Assembly (NCBI GenBank): GCA_019308645.1
Contig: JAFDHR010000173.1
Location: forward strand, 1-9,739
DNA: 9,739 nt
Direction: 5' to 3'
Origin: Deltaproteobacteria bacterium
GTDB taxonomy: Bacteria; Desulfobacterota; DSM-4660; Desulfatiglandales; B25-G16
Shown: positions 1-5,726 of the stretch, piece after piece
Layout: each line of letters opens with the position of its first letter
Numbering within the stretch: the first letter of the stretch is position 1
The notes under the pieces: model-generated
The model's database searches: none
The model's input: the letters and a program-made list of their open reading frames with translations, nothing else
What the model was told of the DNA's origin: nothing
Program-made: the position numbers and the translations under genes

Positions 1-1
1 T

Positions 2-445
2 GAAGATGTTGTGCCTGAAGAAATTTATGAGGTGGAAATAGGTAAGAGTATTCTTAGAAAGGAAGGAGCTGACATTACGTTGGTTGCTGTTTCTTTTATG
101 GCGTATGAATCAACGAAAGCTGTGGAGGGATTGGCCAGAGAGAAAATTGATGTGGAACTCATTGATCTTCGCACAGTAAAACCGATAGATCAGGATTTAA
201 TATTAAAATCTGTCAAAAAGACGGGCAGGCTTGTTATTGCGGATGGTGGCTGGAAGACCTGTGGACTGGCGGCTGAAATATCCGCTATTGTTTCAGAAAA
301 CGGATTTGAATATCTCAAAGCACCGATTAAAAGGGTAACTCTTCCCGACTGCCCAGCGCCGGCGAGTGCGGTGTTGGAAAAGGAATATTATAAATACAGC
401 AGCGATATTGTTGAAGTGGTTAAGCAGGTTATGATTCAAGAATAA
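2..445 (+). CDS. 2-oxoacid dehydrogenase E1 beta-like / transketolase C-terminal domain protein (5' truncated by window)
   Basis: This is the C-terminal part of a thiamine-diphosphate-dependent E1 beta-type subunit. The frame stays open to the first bases of the window, so the true start lies upstream; the GTG at 11 is an internal Val codon (…EDVVPEE…). The 147 visible residues match a transketolase C-terminal domain: a 'VEIGKSILRKEGADITLV' segment, 'VELIDLRTVKPID', 'VKKTGRLVIADGGW' and 'APIKRVTLPDCPAP', all typical of pyruvate or branched-chain E1 beta. In full enzymes this domain helps form the alpha2beta2 interface and binds the partner subunit. The 'DGGWKTCG…LPDCPAP' variant resembles, from memory, E1-like proteins found in surface-glycan clusters rather than in central pdh operons. 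That would suit the dehydratase downstream, but it is inference. The substrate cannot be assigned. The next gene is convergent. Confidence 0.85.
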   Translation, partial: EDVVPEEIYEVEIGKSILRKEGADITLVAVSFMAYESTKAVEGLAREKIDVELIDLRTVKPIDQDLILKSVKKTGRLVIADGGWKTCGLAAEISAIVSENGFEYLKAPIKRVTLPDCPAPASAVLEKEYYKYSSDIVEVVKQVMIQE

Positions 446-471
446 ATCCGAACCTCAGAGGAATAGCCTTC

Positions 472-505
472 ACCCCGATGAAGTAAGTTACCAACTTCAT
501 GGGGT
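472..505. repeat. Hairpin between convergent genes, possible bidirectional terminator or REP-like palindrome
   Basis: ACCCCgATGAAGT (472-484) pairs with ACTTCATGGGGT (494-505), leaving one bulged G and a 9-base loop. It lies between the E1-beta-like gene (ends 445) and the toxin gene (ends 537 on the minus strand), where a shared terminator is expected. Neither strand has a T-run after the stem, so it is not a canonical intrinsic terminator. A second short pair, ATTCC (510-514) with GGAAT (525-529), follows directly. It could be a dispersed palindromic repeat. Confidence 0.5.
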
Positions 506-536
506 AAAGATTCCACGGGGCAAGGGAATTGCTGAT

Positions 537-872
537 TTATTCTGCTGAGATGAGTTTCTGAGCAACTAAGCAAACTTTGACCAACATCTCTTTATTTATG
601 GCACCTATCTTTTTGACTAATCTTCGCTTATCCAGACTTCTTATTTGATCTAGCATGATTTTGGAATCTTTTTCCAGGCCCCCAACTCCTCGAGTAATGA
701 ATACTTCAAAAGGATACACTTTACCTATATTGGACGTTATGGGAGCGATAATGAGTCTTGGTGAATATTGATTCATAGCATTTATTGAAATGATTATACC
801 CGGCCTAATCTTACTGGCCTCTGTGTGCAATGCTGGGTCAAGATTTATGAGGTAGATATCTCCTTGATTCAT
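537..872 (-). CDS. mazF: MazF/PemK-family mRNA interferase toxin
   Basis: This 111-residue protein is the usual length for MazF/PemK. These toxins are small SH3-like-barrel endoribonucleases that cleave mRNA at short sequences and halt translation until neutralised by their antitoxin. Visible motifs are 'GDIYLINLDP' at residues 4-13, 'KIRPGIIIS' at 21-29 with the family's catalytic Arg (R23), 'APITSN' at 43-48 with the conserved Thr (T46), and 'DQIRSLDKRRL' at 75-85. The layout is that of Bacillus-type MazF. The ATG immediately follows the antitoxin stop codon (TAAATG). An AAGGA-type Shine-Dalgarno lies inside the antitoxin's last codons, so translation is probably coupled. No truncation is visible. 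The cleavage sequence cannot be read from the protein. Assignment to the family is firm; activity is inferred. Confidence 0.93.
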   Translation of the reverse strand: MNQGDIYLINLDPALHTEASKIRPGIIISINAMNQYSPRLIIAPITSNIGKVYPFEVFITRGVGGLEKDSKIMLDQIRSLDKRRLVKKIGAINKEMLVKVCLVAQKLISAE

Positions 873-1115
873 TTAATCCCATCCTTCTGCATCCAAGGGT
901 TCCCATTCCCTGATTACTTCCAGGCGCTGTTTATTTCTAGATGCCTCTTGAAAGGCTGAACTCAATGCTTTTTTCTCATTTAGGCGGATTGTCTTTTCGA
1001 CTTCATTTTTTAATAACTCATTGATAACTTTACTTTTCTTTCGACGTGGCACTATAGCGCTGAACTTTCCCCAGACTTCTCGCTCTAGTGTTAGATTGAC
1101 TCTCACCTGCTCCAT
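873..1115 (-). CDS. mazE: Ribbon-helix-helix antitoxin, partner of the MazF-like toxin
   Basis: This is an 80-residue antitoxin encoded directly upstream of the toxin with no intervening base. Residues about 3-40 ('VRVNLTLEREVWGKF…KKSKVINELLKNEV') look like a ribbon-helix-helix DNA-binding fold: one beta strand, a basic turn, then a helix. The C-terminal half is charged, ends in the Trp-containing 'REWEPLDAEGWD', and is probably the flexible segment that wraps the toxin. Start choice is well supported: ATG at 1115 is preceded by AAAGGAGG (AGGAGG core at 1126-1121 on the plus scale) with a 5-base spacer. This is stronger than the toxin's signal, consistent with the antitoxin being made in excess. 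Family knowledge predicts autorepression by the complex, and an inverted repeat sits in the promoter. The symbol reflects role, not proven orthology to E. coli MazE. Confidence 0.85.
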   Translation of the reverse strand: MEQVRVNLTLEREVWGKFSAIVPRRKKSKVINELLKNEVEKTIRLNEKKALSSAFQEASRNKQRLEVIREWEPLDAEGWD

Positions 1116-1120
1116 GATTT

Positions 1121-1126
1121 CCTCCT
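1121..1126 (-). promoter_or_regulatory. Strong Shine-Dalgarno of the antitoxin gene
   Basis: AGGAGG on the minus strand within AAAGGAGG, 6 bases upstream of the ATG at 1115. It fixes the antitoxin start and is clearly stronger than the toxin's AAGGA. Confidence 0.8.
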
Positions 1127-1142
1127 TTGCTTTACTTTTAGA

Positions 1143-1174
1143 TGTATACTAATACAGGTTAAATGATAGATCAA
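1143..1174 (-). promoter_or_regulatory. Toxin-antitoxin promoter with overlapping inverted-repeat operator
   Basis: On the minus strand TTGATC (plus 1174-1169) is followed after 17 bases by TAGTAT (plus 1151-1146), a plausible sigma-70 promoter ending about 30 bases before the antitoxin start. The palindrome TGTAT-ACTA-ATACA (1143-1156) covers the -10. Ribbon-helix-helix antitoxins typically bind such short inverted repeats, so binding here would block polymerase. Both boxes are read from the sequence; operator function is inferred. Confidence 0.5.
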
Positions 1175-1294
1175 GGAAAAACGAGGAGAAGGTGACCCTT
1201 TCAAAATACAGTTGTTAGAGGATAGTAATGGGGGACATTGCTCGGTTTTTTTCGTATTGATGCATATGCCGACAGTCTTCGAGTGCGGTTCAGG

Positions 1295-1323
1295 CCTGCT
1301 CGCCCCGATTATATCGGGACAGG
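1295..1323. repeat. GC-rich palindrome CCCGAT-TAT-ATCGGG with outer CCTG/CAGG arms
   Basis: CCCGAT (1304-1309) and ATCGGG (1313-1318) form a perfect 6-bp stem with a 3-base loop. CCTG (1295-1298) and CAGG (1320-1323) can extend it across an asymmetric internal loop. It sits in a patch (about 1270-1345) clearly richer in GC than the flanking DNA. There is no T-run. The structure looks like a dispersed REP-type palindrome next to gene debris. Confidence 0.5.
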
Positions 1324-1355
1324 TGGATCTGCGGATAGGTTAGGGGAAATATGGA

Positions 1356-1391
1356 ATGAATGTTCTTGTAACAGGGGCGGGCTTTATCTGA
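1356..1391 (+). pseudogene. Stub of an NAD-dependent epimerase/dehydratase (first 11 codons only)
   Basis: ATG at 1356 opens a reading frame for MNVLVTGAGFI followed directly by TGA. This is the textbook start of extended short-chain dehydrogenase sugar-nucleotide epimerases: beta-1 strand plus the first glycines of the GxxGxxG NAD(P) loop. An AGGGG Shine-Dalgarno (1342-1346) lies 9 bases upstream, as for a real gene start. The expected next residues (Gly-Ser-His…) are missing, and no frame of the following DNA continues the fold. I read this as the 5' end of a deleted epimerase gene, fitting a polysaccharide locus. A chance match is possible but unlikely given the motif plus the ribosome-binding site. 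Confidence 0.5.
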
Positions 1392-1528
1392 TACAATTAG
1401 TTGTTGGTGTTACTGTTTTACTGCCTAAGCCTTTTGGAGGCATTATGATTTTGCCCATTTTACTGGCTTTTTTTGTCGGTTTTACTATGGTCAGTTATTT
1501 TATTCGAAAAAGTTTGACTACTACATAG
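1382..1528 (+). pseudogene. Hydrophobic C-terminal remnant or small membrane protein of unknown family
   Basis: This open stretch ends at TAG (1526-1528) and encodes two hydrophobic segments around 'VVGVTVLLPKPFGG' and 'ILLAFFVGFTMVSYFI', closing with the basic tail 'RKSLTTT'. It reads like the end of a multi-pass membrane protein such as a flippase or GtrA-like protein; I cannot name it. The frame extends upstream to a TTG at 1238, but that part lies in the GC-rich palindrome patch and does not look like protein. A possible minimal gene is the 27-residue single-span peptide from ATG 1445, with GGAGG (1436-1440) only 4 bases before it. The abrupt join with the epimerase stub favours a deletion scar over an intact gene. 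Confidence 0.3.
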
Positions 1529-1677
1529 ATTGGAAGCTAAACAAGCAATGGGATTTTAGTAAATGTCAGCAGTAGATTAGTAAAATAATTAATTTTCTTA
1601 TATTAAATCCTGTAAAATAAATTGTCTATTAAGCAGATAAAGCAAAATACAACAATAATTCTCCACTGATTTTCAAT

Positions 1678-1686
1678 TGGTATAAT
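1678..1686 (+). promoter_or_regulatory. Extended -10 promoter upstream of the dehydratase gene
   Basis: TGgTATAAT (1678-1686) is a perfect extended -10 box in a very AT-rich stretch. The sequence at the -35 position (about 1658-1663) does not resemble TTGACA, which extended -10 promoters tolerate. Transcription would start near 1693, giving a leader of about 64 bases before the ATG at 1757. The rest of 1529-1756 shows nothing else recognisable. Confidence 0.55.
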
Positions 1687-1756
1687 TTTTTATTAAATGT
1701 TATGGGTATATCTGTGATTCTATTTGTAATGTAGGGGATTAACAGGAAAGACAGCG

Positions 1757-3634
1757 ATGATAAAGAAAAGATTAGACAGATTTTTTGACTCTGCACGCTC
1801 GTATAAAAAATCTCTATCTATAGTTATAGATACAATTTTAATCCTATTGTCCCTCTGTCTTGCTTATTTAATTCGATTAGGTTCAATTGGTGAAATAGGA
1901 GAAAAGTATGTTTATCAAATCTTTTTAATCGCTCTAATAATTTGTCCCTTAAAGATACTTATATTCTGGATTTTTCGCCTCTATCATATCTCCTTTCGCT
2001 ACATCTCACTTGGGGAGGTTTTATCTATTATTAAGGCATCAGCCATATCCTCTCCCATGATTGCCTTTATAGCCCTGGTTTTTCGGGATACGAAAATCTT
2101 TTTAGCAGGTTTCCCCAGATCTGTTATTTTTATCGACTTTTTCCTGACCTTATTTTTTATTACTGGCATTAGGGTCTTTTTTCGCCTCTATTATTCAGAT
2201 TTTAATAAGAAAAGAGGGCAAGAAACACTGATTGTGGGGGCTGGTTCTGCTGGGGAACAACTGGTAAGAGATATGATAAGATCTACACAATACAGTCATT
2301 TTCCGGTTGGATTTATTGATGATAATACCCAGAAAAAAAATACCCTGATACATGGTATAAGGGTATTAGGGGGAAGAGAGGGTATACCAAACTTTGTAAA
2401 ACTGCTTAATGTTAAAGGAATTATAATTGCCATTCCCTCTGTCACCTCTAAAGAGATCAGGGGAATAATGGAATATGTAAGAAAAACCAATTTAAAAGAT
2501 GTTAAGGTGCTCCCAGGAATCTCTGATCTGATTAAGGGAAAGGTTACCCTAAAGGATGTACGGGATATTTCTATTGAGGATCTATTGGGACGTGAACCTG
2601 TAAAGATTGATATGGGCCAGGTTTCTTCTTATATTAAAAATAAGAATATATTAGTTACCGGAGCAGGGGGTTCAATTGGTTCAGAACTTTGCCGACAGAT
2701 TGCCAGGTTTAATCCGGAAAGACTTATTATGCTGGATATGGGAGAAACAGAGCTTTTCAATATAGATATGGAGATAAAAGAGAAATATCCTGACCTTTTC
2801 TTACTATCCATTGTTGGAGATATAAAGGATGAACATAGAATTAAAAGGGTATTTAGAGAGAACAGTATTACTATCGTATTTCATGCAGCCGCCTATAAAC
2901 ATGTTCCCCTGATGGAGGAAAATCAGAGGGAGGCAATATTAAATAACATCTACGGAACAAAGGTATTAGCAAAGATATCTTCCGAATCTGGCGTAGAAAA
3001 GTTTATTAATATCTCCACAGATAAGGCAGTTAACCCTACCAGTGTGATGGGGGCAACCAAGAGGGTTGCGGAGAATCTGATCCTTTGTTTAGCCAGTAAT
3101 TCAACCTCATTTATTTCTGTTCGATTTGGCAATGTGCTTGGAAGCAGAGGAAGTGTGGTGCCTATTTTTCAGGAACAAATAAAAAAGGGTGGCCCAATTA
3201 CCATAACTGATTATGAGATGAAGCGATATTTTATGACCATACCAGAGTCCGTCCAGTTAATAATGCAGGCCGGGGCTATTGGAAACGGTAATGATGTTTT
3301 TGTATTGGATATGGGTGAGCCGGTATCCATTTATCAGGTAGCAGAGGAATTGATCAGGCTTTCGGGATTGGAACCTGATAAAGATATCCCCATTGTTATC
3401 TCTGGAAAAAGGCCAGGGGAAAAGATTTTTGAAGAGCTGCTCACAGCTGAGGAGGGAACGACTGCTACAATCCATAAGAAGATATATTCGGCAAGAATTA
3501 CAGGAAAGATTGATAAGGAATATTTAGAGAAAATAGATTTGTTAATCTCTCTGGCCATAGAAGATAAGGATAGGGGAAAAATCATCTCGCTTTTAAAAGA
3601 GCTGGTTCCTACGTATAAAGTTTCTAAGCCCTGA
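1757..3634 (+). CDS. Membrane-bound UDP-GlcNAc 4,6-dehydratase-like polysaccharide biosynthesis protein (CapD/WbpM/FlaA1 family)
   Basis: This 625-residue protein has the full-length architecture of the WbpM/CapD/PglF family. These inner-membrane enzymes convert UDP-GlcNAc to UDP-2-acetamido-2,6-dideoxy-4-hexulose, a precursor of bacillosamine, FucNAc or QuiNAc in O-antigen, capsule or protein glycans. Residues about 19-145 hold four hydrophobic segments. A first Rossmann domain begins at 'GAGSAGEQ' (161-168). The catalytic SDR domain begins at 'TGAGGSIGSE' (301-310) and carries 'HAAAYKHVPLME' (376-387), 'STDKAVNPTSVMGATK' (420-435) and 'RFGNVLGSRGSVVP' (456-469). As usual for this family, Met431 replaces the classical SDR Tyr before Lys435, so this is not a defect. 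The ATG at 1757 has AGGAAAG (1744-1750) upstream and an extended -10 promoter. The gene stands alone: debris lies upstream and a hairpin-rich gap downstream. The family is secure; 4,6-dehydratase versus a related 5-epimerase function is inferred. Confidence 0.93.
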   Translation: MIKKRLDRFFDSARSYKKSLSIVIDTILILLSLCLAYLIRLGSIGEIGEKYVYQIFLIALIICPLKILIFWIFRLYHISFRYISLGEVLSIIKASAISSPMIAFIALVFRDTKIFLAGFPRSVIFIDFFLTLFFITGIRVFFRLYYSDFNKKRGQETLIVGAGSAGEQLVRDMIRSTQYSHFPVGFIDDNTQKKNTLIHGIRVLGGREGIPNFVKLLNVKGIIIAIPSVTSKEIRGIMEYVRKTNLKDVKVLPGISDLIKGKVTLKDVRDISIEDLLGREPVKIDMGQVSSYIKNKNILVTGAGGSIGSELCRQIARFNPERLIMLDMGETELFNIDMEIKEKYPDLFLLSIVGDIKDEHRIKRVFRENSITIVFHAAAYKHVPLMEENQREAILNNIYGTKVLAKISSESGVEKFINISTDKAVNPTSVMGATKRVAENLILCLASNSTSFISVRFGNVLGSRGSVVPIFQEQIKKGGPITITDYEMKRYFMTIPESVQLIMQAGAIGNGNDVFVLDMGEPVSIYQVAEELIRLSGLEPDKDIPIVISGKRPGEKIFEELLTAEEGTTATIHKKIYSARITGKIDKEYLEKIDLLISLAIEDKDRGKIISLLKELVPTYKVSKP

Positions 3635-3740
3635 ATAAAAGGAATAATATTTTAGTATTTGTTGTTGGCCATATTATTTTTTGCCTCCTTCCACTATCCC
3701 CTCCTAAGAAACTTAATTATCAATGGTCTTTTTCTTATCT

Positions 3741-3985
3741 GACAGGATTTACTGGATCTGTAGGACTTTCTTTTCTTTTTCTCAGTTTCCTGAAGAAACT
3801 GAGAAAGAAGAATCCCGCTATGCGGGAGAGATAAAAACCGGGTTGTACATTTTCTATGGATAGACATAATACCTATCTCTGGTTTATCCCTGGAGCTTTC
3901 TATTGCCGCCTTTGGCGGCTTTGGGTTTTTGTCCTTCCGTCTGGGAAGGACAAAAGGACAACAACAAAAACCTGTTTATCCTGTC
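3741..3985. repeat. Hairpin cluster enclosed by inverted GACAGGAT/ATCCTGTC ends
   Basis: This occupies the middle of the gene-free stretch 3635-4184. Perfect 8-base inverted ends GACAGGAT (3741-3748) and ATCCTGTC (3978-3985) enclose four stems: CTCAGTTTC/GAAACTGAG (3781-3803, 5-base loop), TCCCGC/GCGGGA (3813-3827, loop TAT), GCCGCC/GGCGGC (3905-3919, loop TTT) and TTTTGTCCTTCC/GGAAGGACAAAA (3927-3955, 5-base loop, 12-bp stem). No transposase or protein-like frame with a normal start is present. It could be a compound of dispersed palindromes or a small non-autonomous element; the sequence alone cannot decide. Confidence 0.5.
3905..3930 (+). terminator. Possible intrinsic terminator downstream of the dehydratase gene
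   Basis: The 6-bp all-GC stem GCCGCC-TTT-GGCGGC (3905-3919) is followed by TTTGGGTTTTT (3920-3930). The U-tract is interrupted by GGG and the site lies 270 bases after the dehydratase stop codon, so termination is plausible rather than clear. Confidence 0.3.
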
Positions 3986-4008
3986 TATCATATTAAGTAA
4001 GATAACTT

Positions 4009-4032
4009 AGAGTTTCTTTCATGAATAACTCT
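4009..4032. repeat. Imperfect inverted repeat AGAGTT…AACTCT around TTCATGAA
   Basis: AGAGTT (4009-4014) and AACTCT (4027-4032) flank the 8-base palindrome TTCATGAA (4018-4025). A wider but imperfect pairing, CTTAG…CTAAG, is also visible around it. It lies between the hairpin cluster and the probable promoter of the glycosyltransferase and could be an operator or a remnant palindrome. No specific regulator is indicated. Confidence 0.3.
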
Positions 4033-4084
4033 GAAACTAAGCTTCGGAGTCAGATACTGTCAAACACTCTCCTTTAAAAACCAA

Positions 4085-4112
4085 TTGCAGTAAAAAACTG
4101 ATCGATTATACT
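4085..4112 (+). promoter_or_regulatory. Candidate promoter for the glycosyltransferase-hisA transcript
   Basis: TTGCAG (4085-4090), a 16-base spacer, then TATACT (4107-4112). The -10 matches five of six consensus bases; the -35 is weak beyond TTG. It would give a leader of about 65 bases before the GTG at 4185. Confidence 0.35.
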
Positions 4113-4184
4113 TTCTTAACGTCTTTATGGGCTTGCGGTGGGTGAGGTTTTGATATTGAATAGCTTTTGGGGGATTAATAAAGA

Positions 4185-4334
4185 GTGAAAAAATTTGCCA
4201 TTCTTATAATTGGCCTGGGCTTTGTTATAAGATTGTTTTGCTTTCAATATACCTATATCATTAATCCCGACGGGCCACTTTATATTCATCAGGCAAGGCG
4301 CTCCTTGGAATTCCGTTCTGATATATTTTTCTAA
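4185..4334 (+). pseudogene. N-terminal fragment of the GT39-like glycosyltransferase (before the frameshift)
   Basis: GTG at 4185 opens 49 codons that stop at TAA 4332-4334. They encode one hydrophobic segment (residues about 4-20) and then 'INPDGPLYIHQARRSLEF'. The 'NPDG.LY…A' pattern after the first membrane span is what this glycosyltransferase type shows around its essential acidic residue (Asp29 here). The reading continues perfectly in the next frame ('SNYPILIAG…GDWVIAAKVVSLLFG') if one T is removed from the T5 run at 4326-4330. A G5 tract (4169-4173) is the only Shine-Dalgarno candidate. An in-frame TAA at 4179 excludes a longer start. This piece and the following frame are therefore one gene of about 507 codons split by a +1 indel. 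Confidence 0.7.
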
Positions 4335-4344
4335 CTACCCTATT

Positions 4345-5709
4345 TTGATTGCTGGAACTTATTCTATCGTTGGCGATTGGGTAATAGCTGCAAAGGTTGT
4401 TTCACTGCTCTTTGGGACCATGCTCCTCATACCTTTATATTTACTTTCCAAACGCTTTTTTGATGAAAGAATCGCCCTGCTTTTAACCTTAGTATTTGCT
4501 TTCATACCCTTTCTTGTTGATCGAAGCGTCGATGTGGTTAGAGCACCTGTGTTCTGGTTTTTTTTGGTGCTCGGAATGCACTTTTTTATCGGTCAAATTG
4601 GTAAAATTAGGTATCTTTATCTCCTTTTGAGTAACCTATCCTTTGTACTTGCGGCATGGGCACGAATTGAGGGAGTTCTGTTTATTGGTATATCATACAT
4701 TTTTATGCTTATCGTGAGGCAGGAAAGAAAATTAATTAAGTTCGGTGTTTTCTCTATCCCTATTGTACTGTTAGTTTTTATTTTCTTTCTTGGATTACGC
4801 ATCTTTGAATTAGGCATTGATGATTTGTTCTATTTTAGCAGAGTAATGCCTAACCATTTTGATTTCATTGGTGCTGGATATGACAATATCAGGGCAGTTA
4901 TAAAAGACTTGGCTCATCAGGATCTTGGAATAATTGTAAGCCGTTTCTTACTGAGAGCAAGACATCTGATATGGTGGATTGCCCTCGGTACACTCTTGAC
5001 AAGCATGATAAAGGCCTTTTTTTATCCCTTCTTTATAGTTTTTCTCATGGGATTCAAGGGCGTATGTAAGAAGATAAAGGAAGACGAAAGAATACTATAT
5101 CTCTCGATTCTTAGTTTTTCTGCATTTGTGTTTTTGTATATAGTAGTGCTGATTCTGTGGGAAATGCCGACGCGATATATGGGAATACTTGTCTTCCCAT
5201 CCGCTGTTTTCATTGGATTTGGACTCGAAAAGGTAATGGTGTTTTTCAGGTCTAAATTCAATCTTAAAGAATCTGTTGCTTTTCTCATTGTCTGTTTGCT
5301 TATATTGGGTTTTTCCTTGCCAAAGAATCTGAAACCTAGAGAGAAGGATAAGCTCGTTTTTAAAGAGATAGGCGGGCTTATTGCTGAAAGAGAAGGGAAC
5401 GATAAGGAGATACTGGTAGCCACATCCCAACAATCCATTAGATGGATTTCCTTTTATTCAAACCTTGATTATAAAGGCGCTCCATGTCCAGAGAAAAACT
5501 ATGATCTGGACAATATACTTGGTAAAAATTATGAGGAATTTGTTCGAAACCTGAGGGGCAGAGGAATAAGCTACTTCCTTTGGGAAGAGAAGCATTGGCC
5601 CAAACAAAGCGCTTCTTATATAGCAACTCAAAGCCACAAGGATTTCATCAGGGTCGGAACCTGGAGCCATCCGGACACAGGGAAGCTAATTCTTTTTAAA
5701 GTGACATAA
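4345..5709 (+). CDS. Glycosyltransferase family 39-like membrane protein, main body after a frameshift
   Basis: These 454 codons hold the bulk of a polytopic membrane glycosyltransferase of the GT39/ArnT-like type, which moves sugars from polyprenyl-phosphate donors to acceptors on the periplasmic face. About nine to ten hydrophobic spans run to residue 330. They include the family-like 'AAKVVSLLFGTMLLIPLYLLSK' start (shown in pieces in the sequence), 'ERIALLLTLVFAFIP', 'RAPVFWFFLVLG' and 'LAAWARIEGVLF'. A soluble C-terminal domain of about 120 residues follows. The TTG at 4345 is only the first possible start in this frame and has no Shine-Dalgarno. Translation really begins at 4185, so alone this part lacks the first span and the conserved Asp. 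It is either a damaged gene or a sequencing/assembly error in T5. hisA follows after 17 bases. The donor sugar and acceptor are unknown. Confidence 0.8.
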   Translation: MIAGTYSIVGDWVIAAKVVSLLFGTMLLIPLYLLSKRFFDERIALLLTLVFAFIPFLVDRSVDVVRAPVFWFFLVLGMHFFIGQIGKIRYLYLLLSNLSFVLAAWARIEGVLFIGISYIFMLIVRQERKLIKFGVFSIPIVLLVFIFFLGLRIFELGIDDLFYFSRVMPNHFDFIGAGYDNIRAVIKDLAHQDLGIIVSRFLLRARHLIWWIALGTLLTSMIKAFFYPFFIVFLMGFKGVCKKIKEDERILYLSILSFSAFVFLYIVVLILWEMPTRYMGILVFPSAVFIGFGLEKVMVFFRSKFNLKESVAFLIVCLLILGFSLPKNLKPREKDKLVFKEIGGLIAEREGNDKEILVATSQQSIRWISFYSNLDYKGAPCPEKNYDLDNILGKNYEEFVRNLRGRGISYFLWEEKHWPKQSASYIATQSHKDFIRVGTWSHPDTGKLILFKVT

Positions 5710-5726
5710 GGAAGGGATGAACGCAA

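Noticed and set aside
11..13. GTG at 11 as the true start of the E1-beta-like gene
   Set aside because: The frame is open upstream to the window edge and the protein begins in the middle of a larger family architecture, so the gene is cut by the window.
429..435. Met codon within the final codons of the E1-beta-like gene as the start of a small downstream gene
   Set aside because: It lies in frame inside the conserved C-terminal helix and only five codons remain before the stop.
1238..1381. N-terminal half of a 96-codon frame starting with TTG at 1238
   Set aside because: The segment has no ribosome-binding site, is Arg-rich with no recognisable fold, and is largely explained by the GC-rich palindrome. 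Only the hydrophobic tail after 1382 looks protein-derived.
2296..3585. Several minus-strand open frames of 60-83 codons opposite the dehydratase gene
   Set aside because: They are shadows of a strongly conserved plus-strand gene and show no motifs or ribosome-binding sites. The same applies to minus-strand frames opposite the glycosyltransferase, hisA and mutS2.
3631..3834. Open frame after the dehydratase encoding about 65 residues with hydrophobic content
   Set aside because: It has no ATG, GTG or TTG start near its beginning (only CTG) and no Shine-Dalgarno. Its second half is made of two hairpins and a GACAGGAT-type repeat, so the openness looks accidental.
4326..4335. prfB-like programmed +1 frameshift at TTC TAA C
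   Set aside because: The context resembles the release-factor-2 site only in having a stop followed by C. UUC to UCU re-pairing is poor and there is no stimulatory Shine-Dalgarno-like sequence just upstream. Plain indel or homopolymer error is simpler.
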